Source: Thermatribacter sp048814795 (GTDB taxonomy: Bacteria; Atribacterota; Atribacteria; Atribacterales; Thermatribacteraceae). Taken from it: a stretch of 64,000 nucleotides of DNA. The position numbers and the translations under genes are program-made. The notes below the pieces were generated by a model. That model was not told the origin of the DNA and made no database searches. It saw only the letters and a program-made list of their open reading frames with translations. This document shows, piece after piece, positions 1 to 7,585 of this stretch. The stretch's first letter is position 1. Each line of letters starts with the position of its first letter. The stretch lies in assembly GCA_048814795.1 (NCBI GenBank), contig CP184673.1:868001-932000 (forward strand). Direction: 5' to 3'.

Positions 1-2
1 TC

Positions 3-338
3 AACGTTCCTCCGCAGGAACTCAAGCGCCAGATCTATTTCTGTGGCTTTCATTCAGGAAGAGACGTCGACAAGTTCAAAGAAACTGGATTGACTCCACT
101 ACCCGCCCGCCATGTCGACGTGCTCATCATCGCTGAATGTGTGGCGCACATCGAATGCCACGTCGAATAATCCGTCGATAGTGGCGACAAGATTCTGTTC
201 GTCGCGACTGTGCTTGACGCATACGCGGATGAAGACGTAGAGCACGGCCGTCGAACAGTTGAATACGCAACCGGAGGTTTCCCAAAGAAGGTTTATGGAG
301 GCAGATTTATTTCCGCGGAAGATGTAAACGCCCAATAA
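3..338 (+). pseudogene. Flavin reductase-like protein, C-terminal remnant with internal stop
   Basis: The frame beginning at base 3 reads a plausible C-terminal part of a flavin reductase-like (flavoredoxin/DIM6-NTAB) protein. It contains SGRDVDKFKETGL and then an ECHVE segment typical of the FMN-binding barrel. A TAA at 168-170 interrupts it, but the same frame continues with VDSGDKILFVATVLDAY to a TAA at 336-338, so one nonsense codon splits an otherwise continuous protein. The 5' end lies outside the window. The stop sits right at the start of an attC-like hairpin, as in integron cassettes. Family assignment is from memory of motifs. Confidence 0.5.
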
Positions 339-400
339 GGCAAATCCAGCGGACGTGCGGACGTGGCAGACCGCGCCGCTGATTTGCGGCGAACGGGGCT
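334..400 (+). other. attC-like hairpin 1
   Basis: Arms at 341-352 (CAAATCCAGCGG) and 376-386 (CCGCTGATTTG) are complementary except for one unpaired C, resembling the extrahelical base of integron attC sites. It begins at the stop codon of the preceding reading frame. The outer core-like sequences are poor, so this is a degenerate or merely similar element. Confidence 0.35.
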
Positions 401-423
401 TGCGGCTGTGCCGCATATTCGCC

Positions 424-518
424 CGCCTGCGGCGGTCGAGCACGCGGTGGGAGGTGACGGGCCTTCGACAAGCAAGCTTGCCTCCGGCCTCGCACCTCAG
501 CCGCGAGCCCCGTTATGC
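424..518 (+). repeat. GC-rich hairpin repeat, copy 1
   Basis: About 90 bp are shared almost exactly with 1847-1938. The repeat folds on itself (CGCGG...GAGGTG against CACCTCAGCCGCG, with an inner CAAGC/GCTTG stem) and ends in GCCCCGTTATGC. Its reverse complement start resembles the GGGGCATAAC at 1767-1776. It separates the flavin reductase remnant from the rhodanese gene and looks like a cassette-boundary sequence. Confidence 0.6.
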
Positions 519-547
519 CCATCATATGAGAAAGGAGATTGATTGAA

Positions 548-940
548 ATGGAACAAGTTCTTAAAAGTCTTACATTAGATTATTTGGGAAATGGAAAACA
601 TAAAATATCGCCGGAGAAGTTTTTCGATATGAAGGAATGTCTTCTATTGGATGTTCGATCAAAAGAAGAATCAGATTCCATCTCTATAAAATTGGAGCAT
701 CATCCTAATGTGGAATCTTTAAACATACCGATTAACGAAATTCCTGACAGAATTGATGAAATTCCAAAGACAAAATTCATAGGTGTATTCTGTTCTGCAA
801 ATGTCAGGTCGTCTATTGTCTATGCCTATCTACTGTCAAAAGGATTCCCGGAGGTACGCATTGTTGAAGGCGGATATTCTGCTCTGACAGAAGCCTTGAA
901 GCCGGGACAGGTTCTCAAGGTCATTAAAAGCAAAAAATGA
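548..940 (+). CDS. Rhodanese-like sulfurtransferase
   Basis: A single-domain rhodanese of about 130 residues. It has the N-terminal LLDVRSKEE segment (residues 31-39) and the active-site loop FCSANVRSS carrying the catalytic Cys near residue 82, followed by GFPEVRIVEGGY. Such proteins carry persulfide sulfur on the loop cysteine. The ATG at 548 is chosen because AAGGAG lies about ten bases upstream; an in-frame TTG at 539 touches that site. It is followed after 14 bp by a TauE/SafE permease, a common pairing suggesting sulfur or sulfite handling. Composition is AT-rich, unlike the GC-rich hairpins around it, which fits a mobile cassette. Confidence 0.85.
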   Translation: MEQVLKSLTLDYLGNGKHKISPEKFFDMKECLLLDVRSKEESDSISIKLEHHPNVESLNIPINEIPDRIDEIPKTKFIGVFCSANVRSSIVYAYLLSKGFPEVRIVEGGYSALTEALKPGQVLKVIKSKK

Positions 941-954
941 AGGGGGACTATTAG

Positions 955-1761
955 ATGACAAATCTTATTATAGTAAGTTCTCTCATTTTTATCGTTGCTA
1001 TTGCAATGACAATGGTCGGTAAAGGCGGAGGGAATTTCTATGTTGTAATTCTGGCAATGGCCAATATTCCAATGCACGAGGCAGCAACAACAGGTCAGTT
1101 TATTCTTTTTTCAGCTTCTGTTGCGGCAATGATTATTTTTCAAAAAAATAAGTCTGTATCATGGGTACTGGCTGTTCTGATCGGTATATTTACAGCCTTG
1201 TCAGCACTTGGAGGAGGATATTTTTCTCATTTGTTCAGCGGATTTTCATTAAAGCTGATATTTGCTGTTATGTTATTGATAGCAGGAATAGTAATGTTGA
1301 TTCCTGTTTCAGAAAATCAAACCATGCCAAAAAACAAGCATTTAGGAATTATAAGTATTAAATCTGGCAATGAAATTTATAATGTAAATTTATGGGTTGC
1401 TTTGCCGATTACTGTTTTAACAGGTTTTGGTTCTGGGATGGCCGGAGTTTCAGGAGGGTCTTTTCTGGTTCCGTTAATGGTTTTAGCTTGTGGAGTACCG
1501 ATGCATACAGCGGTCGGAACAGCTTCCACATTAATAGCGGCAACTGCATTTATGGGTTTTACAGGTCATGCGGTTCAGGGAGATTTTAATCCATCATGGG
1601 CTGTTCCATTAGCCTTTGTTACAATTATAGGTGGAATATTAGGTGGAAAGTTTGCTTTAAAAACAAAGCCTAAACATCTCAAGAAACTATTTGCTTACAC
1701 CAATTGGCTTGCAGCTTTGTTTATAGTAATTAATGCACTTCATACAAAGGGAATTATATAG
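955..1761 (+). CDS. TauE/SafE family sulfite/organosulfonate exporter
   Basis: 268 residues with about eight hydrophobic segments. It shows the two related halves typical of the family: GKGGGNFYVVILAMANIPMH near the start and GMAGVSGGSFLVPLMVLACG in the middle. The family moves sulfite, sulfonates or related anions across the inner membrane. The ATG at 955 is preceded by AGGGGG. It is probably co-transcribed with the upstream rhodanese. The stop lies 8 bp before an attC-like hairpin (1770-1841), as in a gene cassette. Substrate is not determinable from sequence. Confidence 0.85.
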   Translation: MTNLIIVSSLIFIVAIAMTMVGKGGGNFYVVILAMANIPMHEAATTGQFILFSASVAAMIIFQKNKSVSWVLAVLIGIFTALSALGGGYFSHLFSGFSLKLIFAVMLLIAGIVMLIPVSENQTMPKNKHLGIISIKSGNEIYNVNLWVALPITVLTGFGSGMAGVSGGSFLVPLMVLACGVPMHTAVGTASTLIAATAFMGFTGHAVQGDFNPSWAVPLAFVTIIGGILGGKFALKTKPKHLKKLFAYTNWLAALFIVINALHTKGII

Positions 1762-1769
1762 CTATTGGG

Positions 1770-1841
1770 GCATAACAAGGCGCTCCACTGGATTTTTACT
1801 CCGCTGCGCTCCGTGAAAACCAGTGAGCTTAGTCGTTCGTC
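1770..1841 (+). other. attC-like recombination site 2 (best candidate)
   Basis: The site starts GCATAAC (R''-like), then an AAGGC spacer. The arm GCTCCACTGG pairs with the arm CCAGTGAGC, leaving one extra C unpaired. A TTAGTC spacer and GTTCGTC (R'-like) complete it. Length (72 bp), bulged base and position just after a stop codon agree with the folded attC of integron cassettes. No integrase gene is visible in the window. Confidence 0.5.
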
Positions 1842-1846
1842 GTGAC

Positions 1847-1938
1847 CGCCTGCGGCGGTCGAGCACGCGGCGGGAGGTGACGGGCCTTCGACAAGCAAAC
1901 TTGTCGGCCTCGCACCTCAGCCGCGAGCCCCGTTATAC
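1847..1938 (+). repeat. GC-rich hairpin repeat, copy 2
   Basis: Second copy of the 424-518 repeat, ending GCCCCGTTATAC. The two copies bracket the rhodanese/TauE unit, so the unit and its right-hand hairpin form a potential mobile block. Differences are a few substitutions and a 3-4 bp change in the inner loop. Confidence 0.6.
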
Positions 1939-1963
1939 GGTGATTTTTAAGGAGGGAGACTTG

Positions 1964-2002
1964 ATGAACGACAAGAAATTTGATCTTAAGATTAACTCTT
2001 GA
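1964..2002 (+). pseudogene. Start of a further cassette gene, cut off
   Basis: AAGGAGGG at 1949-1956 is followed by ATG at 1964 and MNDKKFDLKINS, then TGA at 2000. After about base 1990 the sequence belongs to the opposite-strand ABC ATPase gene. This therefore looks like the first codons of a cassette gene severed at a recombination or assembly junction. Confidence 0.4.
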
Positions 2003-2262
2003 TGAATAAAGGCAATGCCAAGATGTTGTGCTTCGTGAGGATTGCGAATCACGACTTTCTGACCATCAATAAAAATTTCTCCAGAATCTGCCTGAATGAC
2101 ACCACCAAGAATATTCATCAAAGTAGATTTGCCAGCACCGTTTTCTCCAACCAGAGCGTGGACTTCGCCTTTTTTAACGAGCAAAGTAACTCCCTTCAAA
2201 GCTTGAACACCGGGAAAACTCTTTTTGATGTCTTTCATCTCCAAAAAATAACCGCTGCTCAT
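1993..2262 (-). pseudogene. Sugar ABC transporter ATP-binding protein (RbsA/XylG-like), N-terminal fragment
   Basis: The first roughly 90 residues of a ribose/xylose-type ABC ATPase: a start-proximal FLEMKDIKKSFPGVQALKGV, Walker A GENGAGKST (residues 39-47 from the chosen start) and GIAFIHQEL, the Q-loop region. Homology stops abruptly after HQEL at about 1993, where unrelated cassette-like DNA begins. Signature motif, Walker B and the second ATPase half are missing, so the product cannot work. Its ATG (2260-2262) overlaps the stop of the upstream epimerase fragment as ATGA, showing an original sugar-uptake operon. Confidence 0.8.
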
Positions 2263-2741
2263 AAACAACTCCCTCTTTTCAGAATTCTCAAGGCTGAATT
2301 TCTCATAATCTTCACCGACTGTTCAATGCTTCTATCTTTTCTAAAAAGACCAGATGTACCTCCTACGAGCACTTTTGCACCCTGCTTTACCACCTCTGGA
2401 ATGGTGGTTTCATTAATATTTCCATCAACTTCTATCAGACATTCGGGGTTAACCGTTTTAAGACGTTCTGCTAAAAGTCCGATTTTGGGTAAAACTCTCT
2501 CATCAAACTTCTGGCCTGCAAACCCCGGTTTCACGGCAAGTATCAGAATCATATCCACTAAAGAAAGCAGGTCATCACTGAGTTCTTCTTGCGGGGTTTC
2601 TGGACGAAGCGCCACCACGGGCTTCATGCCCTTTTCTCTAACCAAAGATGCAAAATAAGGTGGATCTTCAACTGCCTCAAAATGAAAGGCAAAATAATCC
2701 GTACCAGCACCTTTGAATTGAGAAAGGAACTTTTCAGGATG
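2259..2741 (-). pseudogene. Ribulose-phosphate 3-epimerase family protein, 5'-truncated
   Basis: About 160 C-terminal residues of a pentulose-phosphate epimerase barrel: AGTDYFAFHFEA (metal-binding His region), VALRPETP, MILILAVKPGFAGQKF (the conserved active-site strand), IEVDGNIN and VKQGAKVLVGGTSGLF (phosphate-binding strand). The N-terminal 60 or so residues are replaced by repeat DNA (2742-2990), so the gene is broken. The partner ABC ATPase fragment suggests a sugar-allulose or ribulose type epimerase. In the family the reaction interconverts C3 epimers of ketose phosphates. Confidence 0.8.
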
Positions 2742-2995
2742 ACGGCAGCCAAAGGCTACCGCTAGTTTAGGGTGACAGTGCTTTGCACTTGTCAGTTTAG
2801 GGTGACCATAACCGGAAGTTGTAGTCAGTCCAGGGTGATAACCCTGGTGAGCCGTTTTTTTCAAGCCCCCAGTGGCGAACTTTTCGCTTACCCGAGGTTC
2901 AAAGGGTAGTCCTTTTAACTGTTTTGATTTCAGAACAAAGCCGAAATCGGCAAGCATTTTTGCGCTTCAACCCAAAAAATAAAGATCCGACCCCT
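2742..2995. repeat. REP-like palindrome cluster and target-type repeat
   Basis: Contains several TTCAGG/AGTTTAGGGTGAC boxes separated by short palindromes (for example GGCAGCCAAAGGCTACCG). At 2971-2993 there is an inverted copy of the dispersed repeat containing AAAGATCCGACCCC. The cluster has replaced the 5' end of the epimerase gene. Confidence 0.7.
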
Positions 2996-3090
2996 TTTTC
3001 ATTCCTGACCCTTTTTCTTCCCGTCCCTGCCTTACCTGTGGTAGAATGGGAACATCCTCGGATTTTTAAAAAACGAAGGAGGGGATAAGT

Positions 3091-3681
3091 ATGCACAGAA
3101 CAATTTTTTTCACCATTTTTCTTTTCTGCCTGGTTGTGGTGCTTCCTGCTGGGGCCAGCATCCAGTATGATGTAGCCGATGAGGTCATCGGCAATGCCAG
3201 TGCTTTCCCGCTGGAACGCGGTTTTGTGGAAGAGAAGCTGGGTAAGCCAGATTTCACAGAGAGCGTCGCCGGTTTCCCTCAGCTGCTTGATTATTACCTT
3301 GTTGAAGACAGCGAAGATATCAGCCATGTTTGCCTGGCTTATGGTGCTGGGGACGATGCCCAAAAGACCTGGGCCATGAGTGCGGTCCTGAAAGGCGTTG
3401 ACCTTCCAACCATGAAGGAAATTTTTAGGTCCCAGATGGACGAGAATACCGATCAACCAATCATCCTGGAGGGTGAGAACTTCATGATTATTGACCTTGT
3501 CGATCCTTCTTTACCTCAGAGGCTCTGGGTGCTTTTTGATGAGCGCACGATTCAGGGCGAAAAGGCCCTGGTTTCCACCCTGATACCCCCGGAAAACCTG
3601 ATTTCCTACTTCGCTGCAGTATACCCGGACTTTGAAGCTCCGCTGCGGGAAATCGCTGAGGAAAGGCTCAAGGAAGAGTAA
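3091..3681 (+). CDS. Secreted protein of unknown function
   Basis: 196 residues beginning with a clear signal peptide (MHRTIFFTIFLFCLVVVLPAGA, cleavage probably after GA near residue 22). The mature part is acidic and soluble, with no family I recognise. It contains VSTLIPPENLISYFAAVYPDFE near the end. AAGGAGGGG lies 8 bases before the ATG, and TAGAAT at 3042-3047 could be a -10 element. The next gene on the same strand also encodes a small exported protein 100 bp downstream, so the two may be functionally linked, but nothing shows what they do. Confidence 0.7.
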   Translation: MHRTIFFTIFLFCLVVVLPAGASIQYDVADEVIGNASAFPLERGFVEEKLGKPDFTESVAGFPQLLDYYLVEDSEDISHVCLAYGAGDDAQKTWAMSAVLKGVDLPTMKEIFRSQMDENTDQPIILEGENFMIIDLVDPSLPQRLWVLFDERTIQGEKALVSTLIPPENLISYFAAVYPDFEAPLREIAEERLKEE

Positions 3682-3781
3682 CCCCCTTTTGCCTCCTTTT
3701 TGTTAAAATGTTTTCAGAGCTCAAAAGCAGCTCTGAATACCTGGAGTGCAGATAGCGCAGTTTGATGAGGAGGGGAGAGCA

Positions 3782-4141
3782 GTGAAGCACTGGTTATCCC
3801 TTGCAGTTTTTCTGGTGGTTTCCTGGGGTTTTGCAGTGGTTTCCTTAGCCCAGCTCCCTCCTCCTCCCTCAGAAGCTACCACGAGAAACCTCATCACCCG
3901 TTTTTTGGTGGAGGGCAGGGCATCGATTGCGCCGGTTTTAAATCAGTATCTCCAGGAGGCGTTTTCTGCACTCCTTCCTATCCTTGAGCGGTTGCTTTCC
4001 CTCCTTGCTAAAGCCCGCTCGGAAACAATCAGTGACCTGCGCCGGCTTTACCGCACCGGGGCGATACTCTTTGCAGTGGTGTCCTCTCAGTTCAAGGAGG
4101 TGGAGCGGGTATTGATAAGGGGATGTTTAAGGTGGATATAG
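3782..4141 (+). CDS. Small exported or membrane-anchored protein, unknown
   Basis: The GTG at 3782 is taken as start because GAGGAGGGG precedes it; the open frame extends to 3746 without a site. The product (119 residues) begins VKHWLSLAVFLVVSWGFAVVSLAQ, a signal peptide or anchor. A proline run and a helical segment (LLPILERLLSLLAKARSE) follow. No family recognised. The last 10-15 codons run into AT-rich sequence preceding the RAMP operon and could be foreign, so the native C-terminus may be lost. Confidence 0.5.
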   Translation: MKHWLSLAVFLVVSWGFAVVSLAQLPPPPSEATTRNLITRFLVEGRASIAPVLNQYLQEAFSALLPILERLLSLLAKARSETISDLRRLYRTGAILFAVVSSQFKEVERVLIRGCLRWI

Positions 4142-4276
4142 GATACATCACCCACGACTCTTCGACTGCTTTGCAACCTTGCTCTACGGAGCATCTAACA
4201 GTAAGTAAAAGGGGATCAAAGATTCCCCAAAATCCCAACAAATCGGTTCTTCTTTTGTCCGCAAAACGTTATACAC

Positions 4277-4292
4277 CATTTCGCTTGGCGGC
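4277..4292. repeat. 16-bp inverted repeat, left copy
   Basis: CATTTCGCTTGGCGGC here is the exact reverse complement of 8435-8450, on the far side of the four-gene RAMP operon. Just before it lies CCGCAAAACGTTATAC, a sequence also found (as CCGCAAAACGTTAAGC) at 12029-12044. The pair delimits the operon as a unit. Confidence 0.6.
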
Positions 4293-4324
4293 TTATACTT
4301 TTGCCAAAAGGAGATGTGTGAGGC

Positions 4325-6337
4325 ATGGACAATAAACCTTTCATTGCAGAGCTACATGACATAGGAAAACTTGTAGATAGACAGGCTCTTCAACAGGCCG
4401 GTGTTAATATCAAGAGTCATACTTTCCATAAATTTGATTTTTCACAACTCGGTATTTCTAAGCCCTCCTCTCCAAGTTGGTATGCACAGTTTACCGATGA
4501 GGTTAGATCACTTGCTTCAACTAAAGTACCTAAAAATTATCTGGTGGATGTTTTGTTAACGAGAATCGCAGATGAGTTAGCATCAGCAATATCAAGAACA
4601 TGGGGAGGTTCGCAAGACTTCCAAGAAAAAAAGAAAAGAGGGGAATTCACAGGAGAAGGAATTTATGTTCTGTGGAATTCCAACTATTATCAAAGAGAAA
4701 AAGATAAAGGTAAAAAATGGGCTGCTTTTAGCACACCTTCCGAACTTAAAGAAATGTTTGAATTTATTGAGAATTGCAAAAATCCCGATGAATTTTTTGA
4801 GCGATTCAAAGATAATCTCAAACTCACACCTGAAGACAAATCCGTTCCTTTCAATATTGTGAGCCTTTATACACATTTAGAGCTAACAGGAAAGATTTAT
4901 CGTATTTTAAAAAGGCACAGCCAAACTATCGAAGATGATGGCAGAGTATATCTTGAATATCTGGACAATAAGATCCAGGCAATAAATGAAGCTACTGGGG
5001 GAAGAATAAATGAACCAGCACAGAAGGGTAAGTGGATATACCGACTTGTATTTTGTTATATTAACTTTTCCCAATCCCTTTCTCGCCTTCAGGATCTTAA
5101 CATTTTCAGAAAAAGAGGTGATTTGATTAAAGCCTTTTCAAAAGATGAGGCTACGAAAGATTATGTCTTGTTCTTTACAGATGATTTTATGTGTCTTTTT
5201 ATACCAAAAGAAGATGAAGTTAAAATTCACGAGTTATTAAAACCATTTCTTGAAGTAGGATTCATCATTGACTACAGAGAAATGGAGGCTGAATTAAATC
5301 TTTTAACCTCTTCAATGGAAAGGGCTTATAAAAAATTTCATTCTCTCTCATCAAGAAACAGGCATCTAAAACTTTACGAAAAAAGAGCAGACTTGAATCT
5401 TCCTTCGCAAATTTCTCCTCCACTTTGTGAGTCCTGCCAGATGAGGCGAGGCAAAGAAAGAATAAAAGACCAGGTTCGAGAGCATCTATGTGATATTTGT
5501 TACGGAATTCGTCAAATGGGAGACCCTGCGCGTGAATACGCTGGATGGGAAGAAAAAGGCCTGAAAGCAGCATGGATGAAGATAACGCTTGATCAAGATC
5601 AACTGTTAAGGACTATTTGTAGACTGTATGAAAAGTATGTTGATACTCACCCAAAAATGCAAACTGTAAGCAGTGATGATAGAACAGCACTAAAAGAGTC
5701 ATTTAGGCCTCTTGCTGTCCAGATTGATTTTGTAAAAGATTATCAGTTATTCCTGGAGGCTTTAAAAAACAAAATTTATGAAATAAAAGATATCAAAGAA
5801 GAACCTATATTCACTGAGGAGACTTTTCTTTACCCCGTCAAAAACTATCATGAATTTGGAATATTCAAGGTTTATTCTGGTAGAGATATCCTGGATGTTC
5901 TTGATCTGTTCTGTGACTTATTAGAAGAGTATTTTCCTCAATGTCTTGAAGACTCTCAATGTCTTGAAGACTTTCCTGTAAAGTTGTCATTAAGTATCGC
6001 CCATGTGAAATATCCTTATCAAGAGCATTGGAGATTCTTGTCTAGGCCCGAGAATATCATCAACATCCAGAGCCCAAGAAGTTCAAGGTTAAGCATAAAT
6101 GTTAAGCAATATAAGTTGCTCAGAGAAAGGATTCGAGAAGAAGACCAAAAGTTGAGTCACTTCTTGCATCGCTTGGCAGGCATTGAAGTTGAAACAAGAA
6201 GTAATATGGCTGTTATGCTTGAGGTCTTTAATAATAGAAAGAAATTTCCTGCTTTGCCGGAATTACTCCAGGAAGGCCTATCGATTCGCCAAATCCTTGA
6301 CTTTTACAAACTAACTCGGGAGGTGGAGATTCCATGA
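4325..6337 (+). CDS. Cas10-like large subunit of a minimal type III-like RAMP complex
   Basis: About 670 residues. ELHDIGKL at residues 9-16 is a bare HD motif at the extreme N-terminus. Two CxxC pairs (CESC near 366 and CDIC near 387) resemble the zinc ribbon between the two palm domains of Cas10. After it, FKVYSGRDILDVLDLF (about 512-527) followed by KLSLSIAHVKYP aligns by eye with the GGDD strand and the following strand of the second palm, but the catalytic GGDD is SGRD. Cyclic oligoadenylate synthesis is therefore unlikely, as in type III-C. The gene overlaps the next one by ATGA and heads a four-gene operon. It is shorter than usual Cas10 (750-1000). Assignment rests on motif order, context and size, not on a search. 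Confidence 0.6.
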   Translation: MDNKPFIAELHDIGKLVDRQALQQAGVNIKSHTFHKFDFSQLGISKPSSPSWYAQFTDEVRSLASTKVPKNYLVDVLLTRIADELASAISRTWGGSQDFQEKKKRGEFTGEGIYVLWNSNYYQREKDKGKKWAAFSTPSELKEMFEFIENCKNPDEFFERFKDNLKLTPEDKSVPFNIVSLYTHLELTGKIYRILKRHSQTIEDDGRVYLEYLDNKIQAINEATGGRINEPAQKGKWIYRLVFCYINFSQSLSRLQDLNIFRKRGDLIKAFSKDEATKDYVLFFTDDFMCLFIPKEDEVKIHELLKPFLEVGFIIDYREMEAELNLLTSSMERAYKKFHSLSSRNRHLKLYEKRADLNLPSQISPPLCESCQMRRGKERIKDQVREHLCDICYGIRQMGDPAREYAGWEEKGLKAAWMKITLDQDQLLRTICRLYEKYVDTHPKMQTVSSDDRTALKESFRPLAVQIDFVKDYQLFLEALKNKIYEIKDIKEEPIFTEETFLYPVKNYHEFGIFKVYSGRDILDVLDLFCDLLEEYFPQCLEDSQCLEDFPVKLSLSIAHVKYPYQEHWRFLSRPENIINIQSPRSSRLSINVKQYKLLRERIREEDQKLSHFLHRLAGIEVETRSNMAVMLEVFNNRKKFPALPELLQEGLSIRQILDFYKLTREVEIP

Positions 6338-6972
6338 AAAATAAAACATTCCTCCACTTTGAATTAAAAACCCGAGCCATAGCGATAGGCGAGAGGATTA
6401 AAGGAGGGACCTTTCGACCTTGTATAGAAACCATACCAACCTCAACTTTGAAAGGTTCTTTTAGGGATCACTTTGCCTTAGAAGATGTTTTGGCAATCGG
6501 CTTTTTCAGGGAAGGCACATACCAAAAAGACGTATTTACCTATGCTCCTTTTGATTCCTTCTTGGGAACTGCTAAGCTTCCTATCTCTCTGGAATATCTT
6601 AAACCAGCAAATGGTACGAATGCAGTTGAGGCAGACATTTTTTTGGTAGGAGATGAAACAGTAGAAATGCTTGTTAGAGATACTCCAGCCAAAATATCTC
6701 TTGGTGCCTTAAAGAGTAAGGGTTTTGGTAAATGTGAGCTAAGGTACATTGATGAAATCAAGCCAGATTTAAGACTCGGTTACTTGAAGGGACGCTTGCT
6801 TGAGGACGAATGCAGAGCTTTTGGAATCACAGAGGTCATTAAGGCATGTTATGGGTATCTTTTTTATCCGACTTCTGAGGTGAGTGGCGTGTATAAAAGA
6901 GCACTGTTTGAAGAAAGCATAATTAAAGGTCCTGAGATATTAGTTAAGGAGGAGTATAAGTATGACAGCTAA
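6334..6972 (+). CDS. RAMP protein (Cas5/Cas7-like) of the type III-like operon
   Basis: 212 residues. TIPTSTLKGSFRDHF (residues 30-44) matches the conserved 'S-x-KG-x-R' segment of type III RAMP subunits. SLGALKSKGFGKCEL (about 123-137) is the glycine-rich loop of the second ferredoxin-like fold. The size suits a single backbone or Cas5/Csm4-like subunit that binds guide RNA. The start overlaps the Cas10-like stop, and the end overlaps the next gene by 11 bp, so stoichiometric co-translation is expected. Which RAMP class it belongs to cannot be settled by eye. Confidence 0.65.
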   Translation: MKNKTFLHFELKTRAIAIGERIKGGTFRPCIETIPTSTLKGSFRDHFALEDVLAIGFFREGTYQKDVFTYAPFDSFLGTAKLPISLEYLKPANGTNAVEADIFLVGDETVEMLVRDTPAKISLGALKSKGFGKCELRYIDEIKPDLRLGYLKGRLLEDECRAFGITEVIKACYGYLFYPTSEVSGVYKRALFEESIIKGPEILVKEEYKYDS

Positions 6973-7585
6973 AACTTTGGATGAGATAATGAAAAGAGTG
7001 TTGAACGACCCTGACATCTTTTATGTTGGTTATCCTATTTTTGACGAAGCTGAGTGGAAAAATCTTGGTGAGGAATTTCAGAAATGCAATTTCACTGAAC
7101 TTACTGGAGCGACTACAAAAATCGACGAAAAAATTAACCAGCTAAAAGAGAAAATTAACCAGCTAAAAGCTGATCTTAATTCCGAGAGAAACCGAAGAAA
7201 AAAAGAAAGATTGGAAAGGGCAATAGAATTAACCAAAAAGGCAATAGAATTAACTGAGGCATTAAAGAGCGCTGTTAAAAATAAACCACATATTCTTGGA
7301 CAGATGTTTTTAACCTTAGATAGATTTGGCCTCGTCAAATGCAATCTCCCTAATATGGAGGATTTTGGTAAAGTCATTGAAAATCACAATCGCTCAACTG
7401 TAGAACAATACTTCCTTTATAAAATTGGCAAAGAGGGGGATAAGTTTAGAAAAAAGGCACTCAAAAAAACGCTAGAGTATCTGAAAGAGTTATATGCGAT
7501 GAAGCTTGATACGCTTGAGATAGCGTTCTTTATCAGAAAGTTAGGTTCCTTAGCTCAATTTATGGAGGTGATAAAAGATGAATAG
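6962..7585 (+). CDS. Helical small-subunit-like protein of the type III-like operon
   Basis: 207 residues, predicted almost entirely helical and highly charged. It has internal tandem duplications visible at DNA level: KINQLKEKINQLK (from aaaattaaccagctaaaa repeated at 7129-7166) and RAIELTKKAIELT. Its position between two RAMP genes and its helical character suggest the Cas11-type small subunit (Csm2/Cmr5 role) that fills the belly of the effector. It is longer than typical Csm2 (about 120-150), the excess being the coiled-coil repeat. AGGAG precedes the ATG at 6962. No direct family motif seen. Confidence 0.5.
   Translation: MTAKTLDEIMKRVLNDPDIFYVGYPIFDEAEWKNLGEEFQKCNFTELTGATTKIDEKINQLKEKINQLKADLNSERNRRKKERLERAIELTKKAIELTEALKSAVKNKPHILGQMFLTLDRFGLVKCNLPNMEDFGKVIENHNRSTVEQYFLYKIGKEGDKFRKKALKKTLEYLKELYAMKLDTLEIAFFIRKLGSLAQFMEVIKDE

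Noticed and set aside
99..525. Minus-strand frames in the first 525 bp
   Set aside because: They run opposite the flavin reductase remnant and the GC-rich hairpins and show no family motifs.
5174..5185. FTDD in the Cas10-like protein as a cyclase GGDD equivalent
   Set aside because: It lies before the zinc-ribbon cysteines, whereas the catalytic palm follows them; the SGRD segment at about residues 516-519 fits the position and flanking strands better.
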